Positions 8,501 through 13,801 of a stretch of DNA of 21,933 bases are shown here, in pieces. The notes under the pieces are model-generated. The model saw nothing but the letters and a program-made list of their open reading frames with translations. It did no database searches and was not told the DNA's origin. Each line of letters opens with the position of its first letter. Position 1 is the first letter of the stretch. This DNA is from UBA6186 sp050012295 (GTDB taxonomy: Bacteria > Pseudomonadota > Gammaproteobacteria > UBA6186 > Azoamicaceae). The position numbers and the translations under genes were made by a program. The DNA lies in contig JBEKHL010000026.1 of assembly GCA_050012295.1 (NCBI GenBank), forward strand, positions 1 to 21,933, read 5' to 3'.

Positions 8501-10791
8501 CCAGAGCTTTAAAAGGATCTTTTAACAATTTTAAGGTTGAGCTAAACAAGCGTAAAATAGAATTGGAATGTAATATATGGGTTGCTGGAGCAATTAAAGA
8601 GTTTGATCTTGCCTTAGCCAGGGAAATTTTTAGGTTTAGACAAGCAATAACTTTGGATGAACTAAATAAAATGAGTATTGAATCTAGAACTTTATTGAAT
8701 AAGCATATAGCAAGAGTAACAAGAGAATATGATAGTAAACGTGATTATAAAGCAGTATTTCCACATGCGTTAGATGGTTTAAAGGGAGTTTTAACTAGAT
8801 TAGAACAAGAAAGAGTTAATGTAGAAAACTTTATTAAACAACAAACAATGCAAGTTGCTAAATTTCAAGCTGATTATGGGGTGAACAGTTATAACGGAAC
8901 CACTTTGGTAGTTACTGTGGTTGGTAAAGATGCAGCTAATATAACTGGCAATTTTAGTTTGGTGCATAATACATCAGGTGTTAGGGTAAAAAATAACACT
9001 TTAGTAGTTAATGATACAGTTATAGCTAATTTATCTTCTGCTGCTAATGGAACTTTAACTATTGATTTTATCAAAGATACAACAGTTAATGTTAGCAATG
9101 ATGTATTTAATGATGTTGTAAGATCTGTTTCATATAATGATTCTTCGCAACCGCAAACTAATCAAACCAGTAATTTACAAATTACGCTATATGTACCTAA
9201 AGTTACAGGATCTGCTGATCCACACAGTGTTGTTAGTTATGATGCCAGTGCAAGAAACCAACTTCATGAAGAATTATCTCCATTTTGCGAGCTTATAATG
9301 CCAATGAATTTGACAAGTTTAGCTTCAAATAAATCTGAGCTTAGAAAAACCATTATTCAATTACGTACAACCTTAGCGACTAGATTAAATAGTACTGCTA
9401 CAGGTACAGAAATAGCTATAAATGATAATAGATCGTTCAATCAAACAGCTGCTAATAAAGTATTAAATACGATTGATTGGTTATTGGTTTCTACTCAAGG
9501 TAATGATGATTTGCTTTATGATTGGGTATCATTAGCTAGAAACTTTCACGATAATCCAAATTTAGAACAATATGGACGATTAGTTGATGTTTCTGCTAAG
9601 CTTTCATCAAATAACGCTAATCTGTTGCCAGCTGCTACCGCTACCGCTACAAATGTTCCTGTAACTCGTGAACAACCAACAACACAAAGATTATCAGAAA
9701 CTTCATCTATAAATATAAAATCTGAAACAACAACGGCATCTACAGTTGCAGGTGCTACAGCTGAGGTTATGGTAGCTGCAACAGGTCGCCTATTTAACAA
9801 TATAATTATTGGTACGAGTAGAGGCACTGGTCAAGAACGCCTTACCCGTATAAGAAAACTTTTTGTGTCTGCACATGAAGCTGGTTTTACTGAATCAAGT
9901 ACTGCTGGTTTACCTTCAGGAAATAATTTTATAATTATTAGTAATGTTATTAAACAAAGATTTGCCGAATCAATCAAAGAAGCTGTTAAAAATATGCCTG
10001 GAGATCAAAATTCCAACATGGCACAATTGGGATCTGCTTTACTAAATTTATTGTATTTAGAAAGACGTAAATTAGAATATACTCAAGAAGTAGCACAACA
10101 AGCAGCTGAAAAACTATTTAATGAAATAACGACAGCAAGATCGTCAGCAGATGAAATAATTAATAGTGCCAGAATAATTAATGCTAGTACTCTTCAAGGT
10201 TTTTTAGTAAAACACGGTGGTTTCGACAAAGTAGATGTTAATAACATTGATATAGAGTTTTTTAAAGAACACTGTATTAAAACCTTAACTGACAAAATAC
10301 AACTCGCCAACTCAGCTAAACCTCTTGCAGGTTTAAGCGAAACAAATAACAACGCTGGAGCTTCTTCTCAACCATCGCCAACACTAACCCCCATGAAAAA
10401 ACGAGATGAAGCAGATGCATCAAAATTACCAAAAAATAAAATAGAGGAAATAATATTATTAATAAGAAGTTCGACAGATCTAAATATCTTATTAAAAAAT
10501 ATAGACACCTCAATAAACATGATGACAGATAATAAAATAATATTATTAGACAAAGATAAGCAATCTATATCTAATGAAATTAAAAACAAAGGTGTTCAAA
10601 TATATGCTGATATTTTTACTGCAAATCCTTCAGATCAAGCAGATGACGTGGCAAAATCTTTCACTCCTTCTTTAAAAATAATAAGAAATAGTGCTTTGTT
10701 AATTAACAGTGATAAGCAAGAATTTTACGATAAAATAAACTCTCTACTAAAGAACAATTCAAGTATACTTAGACGAAATCAAGGAGGGTAA
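2512..10791 (+). CDS. Giant 2759-residue mostly helical protein with a sequon-rich beta region, function unknown
   Basis: One uninterrupted frame; no known family recognised. Residues 13-116 and 193-306 are two copies of a module sharing SWIxYxGE, SG, a WxWAIxFD core and a K(I/F)(K/R)TWL element. Residues 360-515 show a recurring (D/E)K(F/Y)xL(L/F) helix motif at 364, 442 and 502. Most of the rest (520-2110) is charged, helical and partly coiled coil. Residues 2124-2210 switch to beta-strand-like sequence, and 2128-2312 hold 16 Asn-X-Ser/Thr sequons. A Ser/Thr/Ala-rich stretch (about 2375-2425) and a Pro/Ser linker (about 2612-2622) separate further helical domains. There is no signal peptide and no clear membrane segment, so any export would need a non-Sec route such as a type I or type IV system. 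It is second in an operon with the coiled-coil gene. Size and architecture suggest an effector, adhesin or structural giant; this is inference. Confidence 0.8.
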   Translation: MVWGFGSTKEELLKKRIDIALSNIEPLVSMDKLVPGSWITYAGEQSGNEAWSWAIDFDELIEYVAAVNKQLLDGNSKIDGANYYFILSQRENLGKIKTWLGKIYGQINPSLRTEQLVKRYEEVNSVLTASIVFCDHLINSINTAVESSGVIDINDTNVIKNSLEKHGFTATEALSTVLIEKFKKIYTEKLKLTKSLKAKIDHSLSSYINPFLEMESKKSNSWIGYQGEGSGELDWNWAIHFDCLVDVMEIMKDKISKSSESSKWIASGGKATVEVKYFVQEQKENLLKFRTWLDNVYSMLSLEEKQEVYVPPSHTHEKVNETLAFRYLKAKEFLDRLLSISEQNQAVNYAPSSTELTAALANNNLTIIEKFYLLKAIDVTLPKEQIDSIINDLNKLSQPNTLNQENLNYIYNDIINVMLESNSLKNSYLLTELVNSIIYSRLSSYDKYTLFTRILYAAKDKNLQLTLTQQDLSMLLKIYNDLVNNKQSSNPLVECIVDNNVISPEDKYKLLVSIDGVSEKDIREKAPSLLANLLFFNRFDFAALLGPDEVTLDTLKKIDDEYKWRLNLEPDDKKISEELNVIIKNVNKDESPILTSRLLRLVFFHKDVNNDILDLVLEHAKKEPLIYKKIVMDPRLKNTQYEQQQQAILRNKNVLAKTFEYMSTRFGAIYDKLTGRSKSIATEVYFWLYETQESLTLAEQAARDLLYFNLIRQLELYKNDPSYDLDFERFIKLQKLNPVSLLKRQLKKFNHWDDDDVDGIKAPDLTAAFTNSIAILEDKIEHGKETANNLVDKTFADGNPEHNRDKKATKAYLNDIDQKIIEGAIQSIRIISDYEREFQKNVELELATLHKQLEQYSNDDQKTLEKADLVRKIGAIELRSEADLELVKKYYRVFLRDGLENAKEKLANSEKIFPDKITKLFGNEKDLDTAISAVTAKLETAGAILADLKDNNTISLRDFFSKMGVVSSVEINANSKIYSYVLVDEIKLFLQSHLQTLQLAKANFLAFVEFNPGKDVVGDQSITVAYLLKVKEAFNRLPYIANVDVRNRCEQSLKEEQAKIEASIVEGLKLFNDTYLTRFKKDIQDKAGNLQTAIEYIDTQVNTVSKNKKLNEHVKFHTVFLLKQTLLMLNNGANEVAKLFPVEQYNDVALTEEKIRFFGDVTAKMRALESSSNELTDKLVQDVPWLSDYYKVGYNKRRLELMNSLNKEQERCARDLGKEVAEKVLQEELNKQGWNFLEIMAKYLSEDDDVNQHADIKGKYNATSVYTDAKFLESYKTEIKQGFKKHLEEHQQEIANQIIIRMFDTVPHLLKEPKVFTLNNIKKHVSKQDAEIITTLNSKCSTFSVTIKKKSEEWLRNFNIQKQQVAEFVRGCSDENILVNLQNEINNPTKSTDVIYKNLLEFELQEQLKMIAEKTFKKQVEVLSTDPNKDLLQEVTVMPAQVAQGLNSENSAVFMGNFNRLRTDTIERLNKIKAFVEQQALNNTQKFLSNKIASSIEKTDPLYKSYEEYYSNISAKKRGDLSVLINKAAEELSKVPDTDVDGALYNAKPYPWGGNSLKGLDSGKIQQIMRQVQPGVEQKYLDSNQIQQEIANAYEQNLKVKKAELLAAEQTANQQIIDRAKRDATDKAGQLLGSVDFNTNSLAWLVKVSDSVAKVNKGNYEGMVLPDDYKAPGFLANFKPTYLGLINAEKTKILKVDKLAEQAADLLFNANQNNLNAEDQYALFNMLQMEIKDIGNMKGIPGFRQRVIISKFVEEYNKSIKDGDPKFLTESLKEIKDFETKFAGKYLEKLNSRSKEEARSIGPLMAGTFFMEFFKQNKGNFVNNFERTITGLGGYVSAQFADNQISIGDKVSINSMNITYPDLRKYFDMPGFKREFKTSVETAMGKYMSFIGRVKINEADFSNNNTFEDYNTTIKTEIAASEDPVYNTLLTIRLDYILELRRQQIYNNVVAAFNAKVNEQIRIIRSINPLDEISLLENEIINLKESLEEKYSDIKQARALKGSFNNFKVELNKRKIELECNIWVAGAIKEFDLALAREIFRFRQAITLDELNKMSIESRTLLNKHIARVTREYDSKRDYKAVFPHALDGLKGVLTRLEQERVNVENFIKQQTMQVAKFQADYGVNSYNGTTLVVTVVGKDAANITGNFSLVHNTSGVRVKNNTLVVNDTVIANLSSAANGTLTIDFIKDTTVNVSNDVFNDVVRSVSYNDSSQPQTNQTSNLQITLYVPKVTGSADPHSVVSYDASARNQLHEELSPFCELIMPMNLTSLASNKSELRKTIIQLRTTLATRLNSTATGTEIAINDNRSFNQTAANKVLNTIDWLLVSTQGNDDLLYDWVSLARNFHDNPNLEQYGRLVDVSAKLSSNNANLLPAATATATNVPVTREQPTTQRLSETSSINIKSETTTASTVAGATAEVMVAATGRLFNNIIIGTSRGTGQERLTRIRKLFVSAHEAGFTESSTAGLPSGNNFIIISNVIKQRFAESIKEAVKNMPGDQNSNMAQLGSALLNLLYLERRKLEYTQEVAQQAAEKLFNEITTARSSADEIINSARIINASTLQGFLVKHGGFDKVDVNNIDIEFFKEHCIKTLTDKIQLANSAKPLAGLSETNNNAGASSQPSPTLTPMKKRDEADASKLPKNKIEEIILLIRSSTDLNILLKNIDTSINMMTDNKIILLDKDKQSISNEIKNKGVQIYADIFTANPSDQADDVAKSFTPSLKIIRNSALLINSDKQEFYDKINSLLKNNSSILRRNQGG
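2548..2859 (+). repeat. Protein-level tandem module, copy 1
   Basis: This encodes residues 13-116 of the giant. Landmarks are LKKRIDIALSN at 13-23, SWITYAGEQSG at 37-47, WSWAIDFDEL at 51-60, SQRENL at 88-93 and IKTWLGKIY at 96-104. It aligns in order with copy 2 about 184 residues later. The DNA of the two copies has diverged, so the duplication is old. Confidence 0.75.
3088..3429 (+). repeat. Protein-level tandem module, copy 2
   Basis: This encodes residues 193-306. Landmarks are LKAKIDHSLSS at 196-206, SWIGYQGEGSG at 221-231, WNWAIHFDCL at 235-244, EQKENL at 281-286 and FRTWLDNVY at 289-297. The order and spacing of the Trp, Gly and acidic landmarks match copy 1, with a short insertion (about 257-270) before the last block. 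Confidence 0.75.
8893..9447 (+). other. Sequon-dense beta-rich region inside the first giant
   Basis: Residues 2128-2312 contain NGT, NIT, NFS, NTS, NNT, NDT, NLS, NGT, NVS, NDS, NQT, NLT, NKS, NST, NRS and NQT, 16 Asn-X-Ser/Thr sites in 185 residues. I count about 15 in the remaining roughly 2570 residues. The first 85 residues alternate Val/Ile/Leu with polar residues like beta strands, in contrast with the helical flanks. Such sites are acceptors for oligosaccharyltransferases and for HMW1C-type cytoplasmic glucosyltransferases. Whether any are used is unknown. Confidence 0.7.
10781..10787 (+). other. Orphan Shine-Dalgarno-like AAGGAGG at the end of the first giant
   Basis: A full anti-Shine-Dalgarno complement lies within the last codons of the giant, but no ATG, GTG or TTG follows at translation spacing on the plus strand. 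The next gene runs the other way. It may be a leftover from a lost downstream gene or coincidental Gly-Gly coding. Confidence 0.4.
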
Positions 10792-10804
10792 ACTTCTAAG
10801 TTTA
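10789..10804. repeat. Palindrome joining two convergent stop codons
   Basis: TAAACTT, CT, AAGTTTA: perfect 7-bp arms around two central bases. The left end is the TAA of the giant and the right end, read on the minus strand, is the TAA of the outer-membrane gene. It has few GC pairs, so a termination role is doubtful. Confidence 0.6.
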
Positions 10805-11542
10805 AATATAATAGGAAAAACCAACACCTATATTTATGGTGTTTTTAAATTTAATTATTTCTGGATTATTGTTGGGGGAATCTTTTGATTTAATTGTTAT
10901 TTTGGAGGTGTTTTTCCAACTTGAATAAAATTTGACACTATAATTATTATTATATTTATGTTCAAATGTTATTTTTGCTAAAGGGATTAATTTTGTTTTA
11001 TTGAAAATGCTAACATTATCGTTTGGTTGCCAGTATGGTTCATCAAGTGCATCATTTAAATTTTCGCCAATTAAATTAGTTTTTGCCCTAAAATTAGATA
11101 TAGATCCCCCAATTAATACTGAAATTAAATTTTTATTAAATAGCGCAGTTTTAACAGTTATTCCAAAATATCCATGATTTTGATTAAGTTTATTTTTATA
11201 TAAAACATAATTTAAGAAGGCATTTTTTGAAGCAATCCCAAATACCGCCTCACTTCCAGCAGCATAATTTATATCACTATTAGGATCGTCTACCTCAAAC
11301 CCAATTTCCCCCCCCAAATACTTATTAAACATAAGTCCCGCGAATAAATTTACACCAGGAGCCATTTTTTTTGAAAAAACATTATCACCAAAACCTGATT
11401 GAAATCTTGTTTTAGTGTAAATTACATCTGCGCCAATATATGTAGAATTAACCGTGGCGTGAGAAGATGAATTTGCAGATACTGCAATAATAAACGCAAA
11501 AACACTAGTATTTATTTTGTTATTTAAGATAAGTTTTTTCAT
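10802..11542 (-). CDS. Small outer-membrane beta-barrel protein (opacity/OmpA-like barrel type)
   Basis: A 246-residue secreted protein. Residues 1-29 form a Sec signal peptide: basic MKKLILNNK, a hydrophobic core around TSVFAFIIAVSA and a cleavage site after SHA at 29. The mature part has repeated short amphipathic strands alternating with Gly, Asn and Asp turns (for example TYIGADVIYTKTRF and GVNLFAGLMF, then YLGGEIGFE), as in eight-stranded barrels of about 200 residues. The C-terminus GVGFSYYI ends a last strand with alternating aromatics, as expected for BAM-mediated insertion, although the final residue is Ile rather than Phe. An AAAGGA site (11549-11554) lies six bases before the ATG, and a promoter is visible upstream. 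It is monocistronic and convergent with the first giant. A run of seven G on the coding strand (11308-11314) falls in the Leu-Gly-Gly-Glu segment. The exact family and role (adhesion, porin or structural) are not resolved. Confidence 0.72.
   Translation of the reverse strand: MKKLILNNKINTSVFAFIIAVSANSSSHATVNSTYIGADVIYTKTRFQSGFGDNVFSKKMAPGVNLFAGLMFNKYLGGEIGFEVDDPNSDINYAAGSEAVFGIASKNAFLNYVLYKNKLNQNHGYFGITVKTALFNKNLISVLIGGSISNFRAKTNLIGENLNDALDEPYWQPNDNVSIFNKTKLIPLAKITFEHKYNNNYSVKFYSSWKNTSKITIKSKDSPNNNPEIIKFKNTINIGVGFSYYI
10823..10846 (+). terminator. Possible intrinsic terminator for the giant operon
   Basis: AACACC (10823-10828) pairs with GGTGTT (10838-10843) across a 9-base loop, and Ts continue to 10846. 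It lies 31 bases after the giant's stop, inside the 3' end of the convergent outer-membrane gene. The stem is only six pairs, so it would be weak. Confidence 0.35.
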
Positions 11543-11548
11543 TTATAT

Positions 11549-11554
11549 TCCTTT
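11549..11554 (-). promoter_or_regulatory. Ribosome binding site of the outer-membrane gene
   Basis: On the minus strand AAAGGA precedes the ATG at 11542 by six bases, which supports this start and the full signal peptide. Confidence 0.6.
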
Positions 11555-11571
11555 ATGTATATCCCTAAATA

Positions 11572-11599
11572 AGTATAATCAATAATCTAACTAGTACAA
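11572..11599 (-). promoter_or_regulatory. Candidate promoter of the outer-membrane gene
   Basis: Reading the minus strand, TTGTAC (11599-11594), a 16-base spacer and TATACT (11577-11572) form a sigma70-like pair. Transcription would begin near 11565, leaving a leader of about 23 bases that contains the AAAGGA site. The -35 is weak and the region is AT-rich, so this is tentative. Confidence 0.42.
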
Positions 11600-11661
11600 A
11601 TAATTATTAGTTTGGCAGATAAGATAATTTCTGCTTGACATAAGGGTATGTATAATATTAA

Positions 11662-11690
11662 TTGATATTTATCAAGCTAGGCATTATAAG
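11662..11690 (+). promoter_or_regulatory. Candidate promoter of glmM with an overlapping FNR-like palindrome
   Basis: TTGATA (11662-11667), a 17-base spacer and TATAAG (11685-11690) match sigma70 elements at five of six positions each. Transcription would start near 11697, about 34 bases before the glmM ATG. The -35 is part of the palindrome TTGAT-ATTT-ATCAA (11662-11675), which equals the FNR/Anr box consensus. A regulator bound there would block the -35 and act as a repressor. Confidence 0.45.
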
Positions 11691-11730
11691 GGTTTATTGA
11701 AGGTATTAATTAACAGGATTGTTTTAAAAT

Positions 11731-13077
11731 ATGAATAGTAGAAAATACTTTGGTACGGATGGTATACGTGGTCGAGTGGGGGAAAGCCCGATTTCTCCAG
11801 ATTGGATATTAAAATTAGGTTGGGCGGTTGGTTGTGTTTTAAAATCTAAGCAATCTCATATATTAATTGGTAAAGATACTAGAATTTCTGGTTATATGTT
11901 TGAATCTGCATTAGAGGCGGGTTTAGCGGCAGCTGGGTGTAATATTGGTTTGCTTGGTCCCATGCCAACGCCAGCGGTATCTTTTTTAACTAATAAATTA
12001 AATGCTGATGCTGGAATAGTAATCAGCGCTTCGCATAACCCTTATTATGATAATGGCATAAAATTTTTTGGTAAAAACGGCAATAAATTACCAGACGAAA
12101 TAGAGTTTGCTATAGAAGAGCAATTGCAAAAGCCTTTTCATACTGTAGTTAGTAAAAACCTAGGGAAAGCTAAACGTATAACTAACGCTGAAGAACAATA
12201 TGTAGAATTTTGTAAAAATAGCTTTCCTGCCAATTTAAATTTAAACAACCTTAAATTGGTAGTAGATTGTGCTAATGGAGCTAATTATCGTATTGCTCCA
12301 CAAGTATTTGAGGCATTAGGGGCAAAAGTCCATACAGTAGCCGCAGATCCTGATGGCTTAAATATTAATGTAAACTGTGGCTCTACCAATACTAAATTAT
12401 TAGTTAAAACAGTTAAAGAATATAATGCTGAAGTAGGAATTGCATTTGACGGAGATGGCGATAGAGTTATTTTAGTAGATAAAACCGGACAAATAATCGA
12501 CGGAGATGATTTATTATTTATTATTGCTAATTGGTATATTGCGTCCGGTAAAAAATTAACAGGAGTAATTGGCACTATTATGAGTAACTTTGGTTTAGAA
12601 AAAGCGCTAGATACTATTGGGCTATCGTTTGTGCGCACTAATGTTGGCGATCGCTATATATTTAGAGAGCTTATTAAAAGACGTTGGCATTTGGGCGGAG
12701 AAGCGTCTGGGCATATTATTTGTCGTAATGTTCATTCTACTGGAGATGGCATTATTGCTGCATTACAAGTATTAGCAGCCATGGTAAAAACTGGTAAAAA
12801 TTTAAATGAGCTATTACATCCTATGGAAAAATATCCTCAAATACTTATAAATGTTCCAGTAAAAAAATCAACTAATATTACCAGAATTTTAAATAATATT
12901 AATTTTAAAAAAGCCTATAAATATTTAGAGAAAAAATTACAAGGAGACGGTAGAGTTATTATTCGTCCATCTGGTACCGAGCCGGTAATGCGAGTTATGG
13001 TAGAGGGTAGTAATAGGAAATTAATTAATTTAGTTGCTAAAGAATTAGAACAGGTAATTTTAGGTGTCCCAGTATAA
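11731..13077 (+). CDS. glmM: Phosphoglucosamine mutase
   Basis: Cytoplasmic enzyme converting glucosamine-6-phosphate to glucosamine-1-phosphate, the step before GlmU in UDP-N-acetylglucosamine synthesis for peptidoglycan and lipopolysaccharide. The 448 residues match the usual length. The N-terminus has KYFGTDGIRG. The phosphoserine loop ISASHNP (98-104) has Ser101 as the phosphorylated residue. The metal loop DGDGDR (240-245) has Asp240, Asp242 and Asp244. The sugar-binding loop GGEASGH is at 322-328, and the C-terminal phosphate-binding loop RPSGTEP at 412-418. All key residues are intact. The ATG is preceded by only a weak AGGA (11715-11718) 12 bases upstream, but the N-terminus aligns with the family. 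The 3' end overlaps tpiA by 14 bases. The glmM-tpiA order is common in Gammaproteobacteria; folP or ftsH, often upstream, are absent, and a leftward outer-membrane gene lies there instead. Confidence 0.97.
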   Translation: MNSRKYFGTDGIRGRVGESPISPDWILKLGWAVGCVLKSKQSHILIGKDTRISGYMFESALEAGLAAAGCNIGLLGPMPTPAVSFLTNKLNADAGIVISASHNPYYDNGIKFFGKNGNKLPDEIEFAIEEQLQKPFHTVVSKNLGKAKRITNAEEQYVEFCKNSFPANLNLNNLKLVVDCANGANYRIAPQVFEALGAKVHTVAADPDGLNINVNCGSTNTKLLVKTVKEYNAEVGIAFDGDGDRVILVDKTGQIIDGDDLLFIIANWYIASGKKLTGVIGTIMSNFGLEKALDTIGLSFVRTNVGDRYIFRELIKRRWHLGGEASGHIICRNVHSTGDGIIAALQVLAAMVKTGKNLNELLHPMEKYPQILINVPVKKSTNITRILNNINFKKAYKYLEKKLQGDGRVIIRPSGTEPVMRVMVEGSNRKLINLVAKELEQVILGVPV

Positions 13078-13801
13078 TAAATCAAAAACCATTATAGCTA
13101 ATTGGAAAATGAATCCAAAGAGTTATAGCGAGGCCATTAATCTATTAGATACTTATATAGAAAATATAAATAATAATAAAATTAATTTAAATGATATGGA
13201 TTTTATTATCGCTCCGCCAGCAATATATTTGCAAGCTATTTCTTTAAAATTACAAAAGTTTAATATATTTTTAAGTGCGCAAAATATTTGTTGGGAAAAT
13301 CAGGGTGCATTTACTGGAGAACTGTCGGCTAGTAGTTTTAAAAGTATTGGGTGTGAGTTTGCTATTATTGGCCATTCCGAACGTAGAATATATAATAAAG
13401 AAACCGATGAATTAATAGCAAAAAAATGTCTAGTTGCAATAAATGCCGGCTTAACACCAATTGTTTGTGTTGGTGAAACTAAAGTTGAATTTGATAACCA
13501 AGAAACTTGGCGAGTTTTAACTAGACAACTAGAATTTTTAAAAAATATTAATACTCATTTTTTGGTAGCTTATGAGCCAGTATGGGCAATCGGTACTGGA
13601 GTTAGTGCGGATTTAGCATACATTGCTAAAATAACCGATTATATACGAGATATATTTAATTCAAAAAATATTAAAATTTTATATGGTGGCAGTGTTAATG
13701 AAGTTAATGCTAAAGAGATTTTCCAACTCCAAAACCTCGACGGAGCTTTGGTTGGGGGGGCGTCTCTAGATGCTGAGCAGTTTGCAAAAATCTGTGGGTA
13801 A
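13064..13801 (+). CDS. tpiA: Triosephosphate isomerase
   Basis: Cytoplasmic glycolytic enzyme interconverting dihydroxyacetone phosphate and glyceraldehyde-3-phosphate. It has 245 residues, near the usual 250. Catalytic elements are present: NWKMN (13-17) with Lys15, IIGHSERR (101-108) with electrophile His104, AYEPVWAIGTG (169-179) with the base Glu171 and loop 6, then YGGSVN (207-212) and LDGALVGGASL (225-235) for phosphate binding. The start is a GTG inside the end of glmM (14-base overlap), with ACAGG about nine bases upstream, which implies translational coupling. No secG follows, unlike many gammaproteobacterial tpiA loci. The last 92 bases lie antisense to the 3' end of the second giant. 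Seven consecutive G at 13754-13760 are required by the conserved Val-Gly-Gly-Ala, so they are not a sequencing error. Confidence 0.97.
   Translation: MSQYNKSKTIIANWKMNPKSYSEAINLLDTYIENINNNKINLNDMDFIIAPPAIYLQAISLKLQKFNIFLSAQNICWENQGAFTGELSASSFKSIGCEFAIIGHSERRIYNKETDELIAKKCLVAINAGLTPIVCVGETKVEFDNQETWRVLTRQLEFLKNINTHFLVAYEPVWAIGTGVSADLAYIAKITDYIRDIFNSKNIKILYGGSVNEVNAKEIFQLQNLDGALVGGASLDAEQFAKICG

Noticed and set aside
10714..10791. C-terminal type IVB (Dot/Icm) secretion signal on the first giant
   Set aside because: The last 25 residues lack a Glu-rich block, so I cannot support it from sequence alone; secretion by that route stays open.
11635..11656. TTGACA (11635-11640) and TATAAT (11651-11656), both exact sigma70 hexamers, upstream of glmM
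   Set aside because: They are only 10 bases apart, so they cannot act as one promoter. The TTGATA-N17-TATAAG pair just downstream fits better. Either hexamer might pair with a weaker partner.
12285..12638. 117-codon minus-strand frame inside glmM
   Set aside because: It lies antisense to catalytic parts of glmM, which are fully conserved, so it is a shadow.
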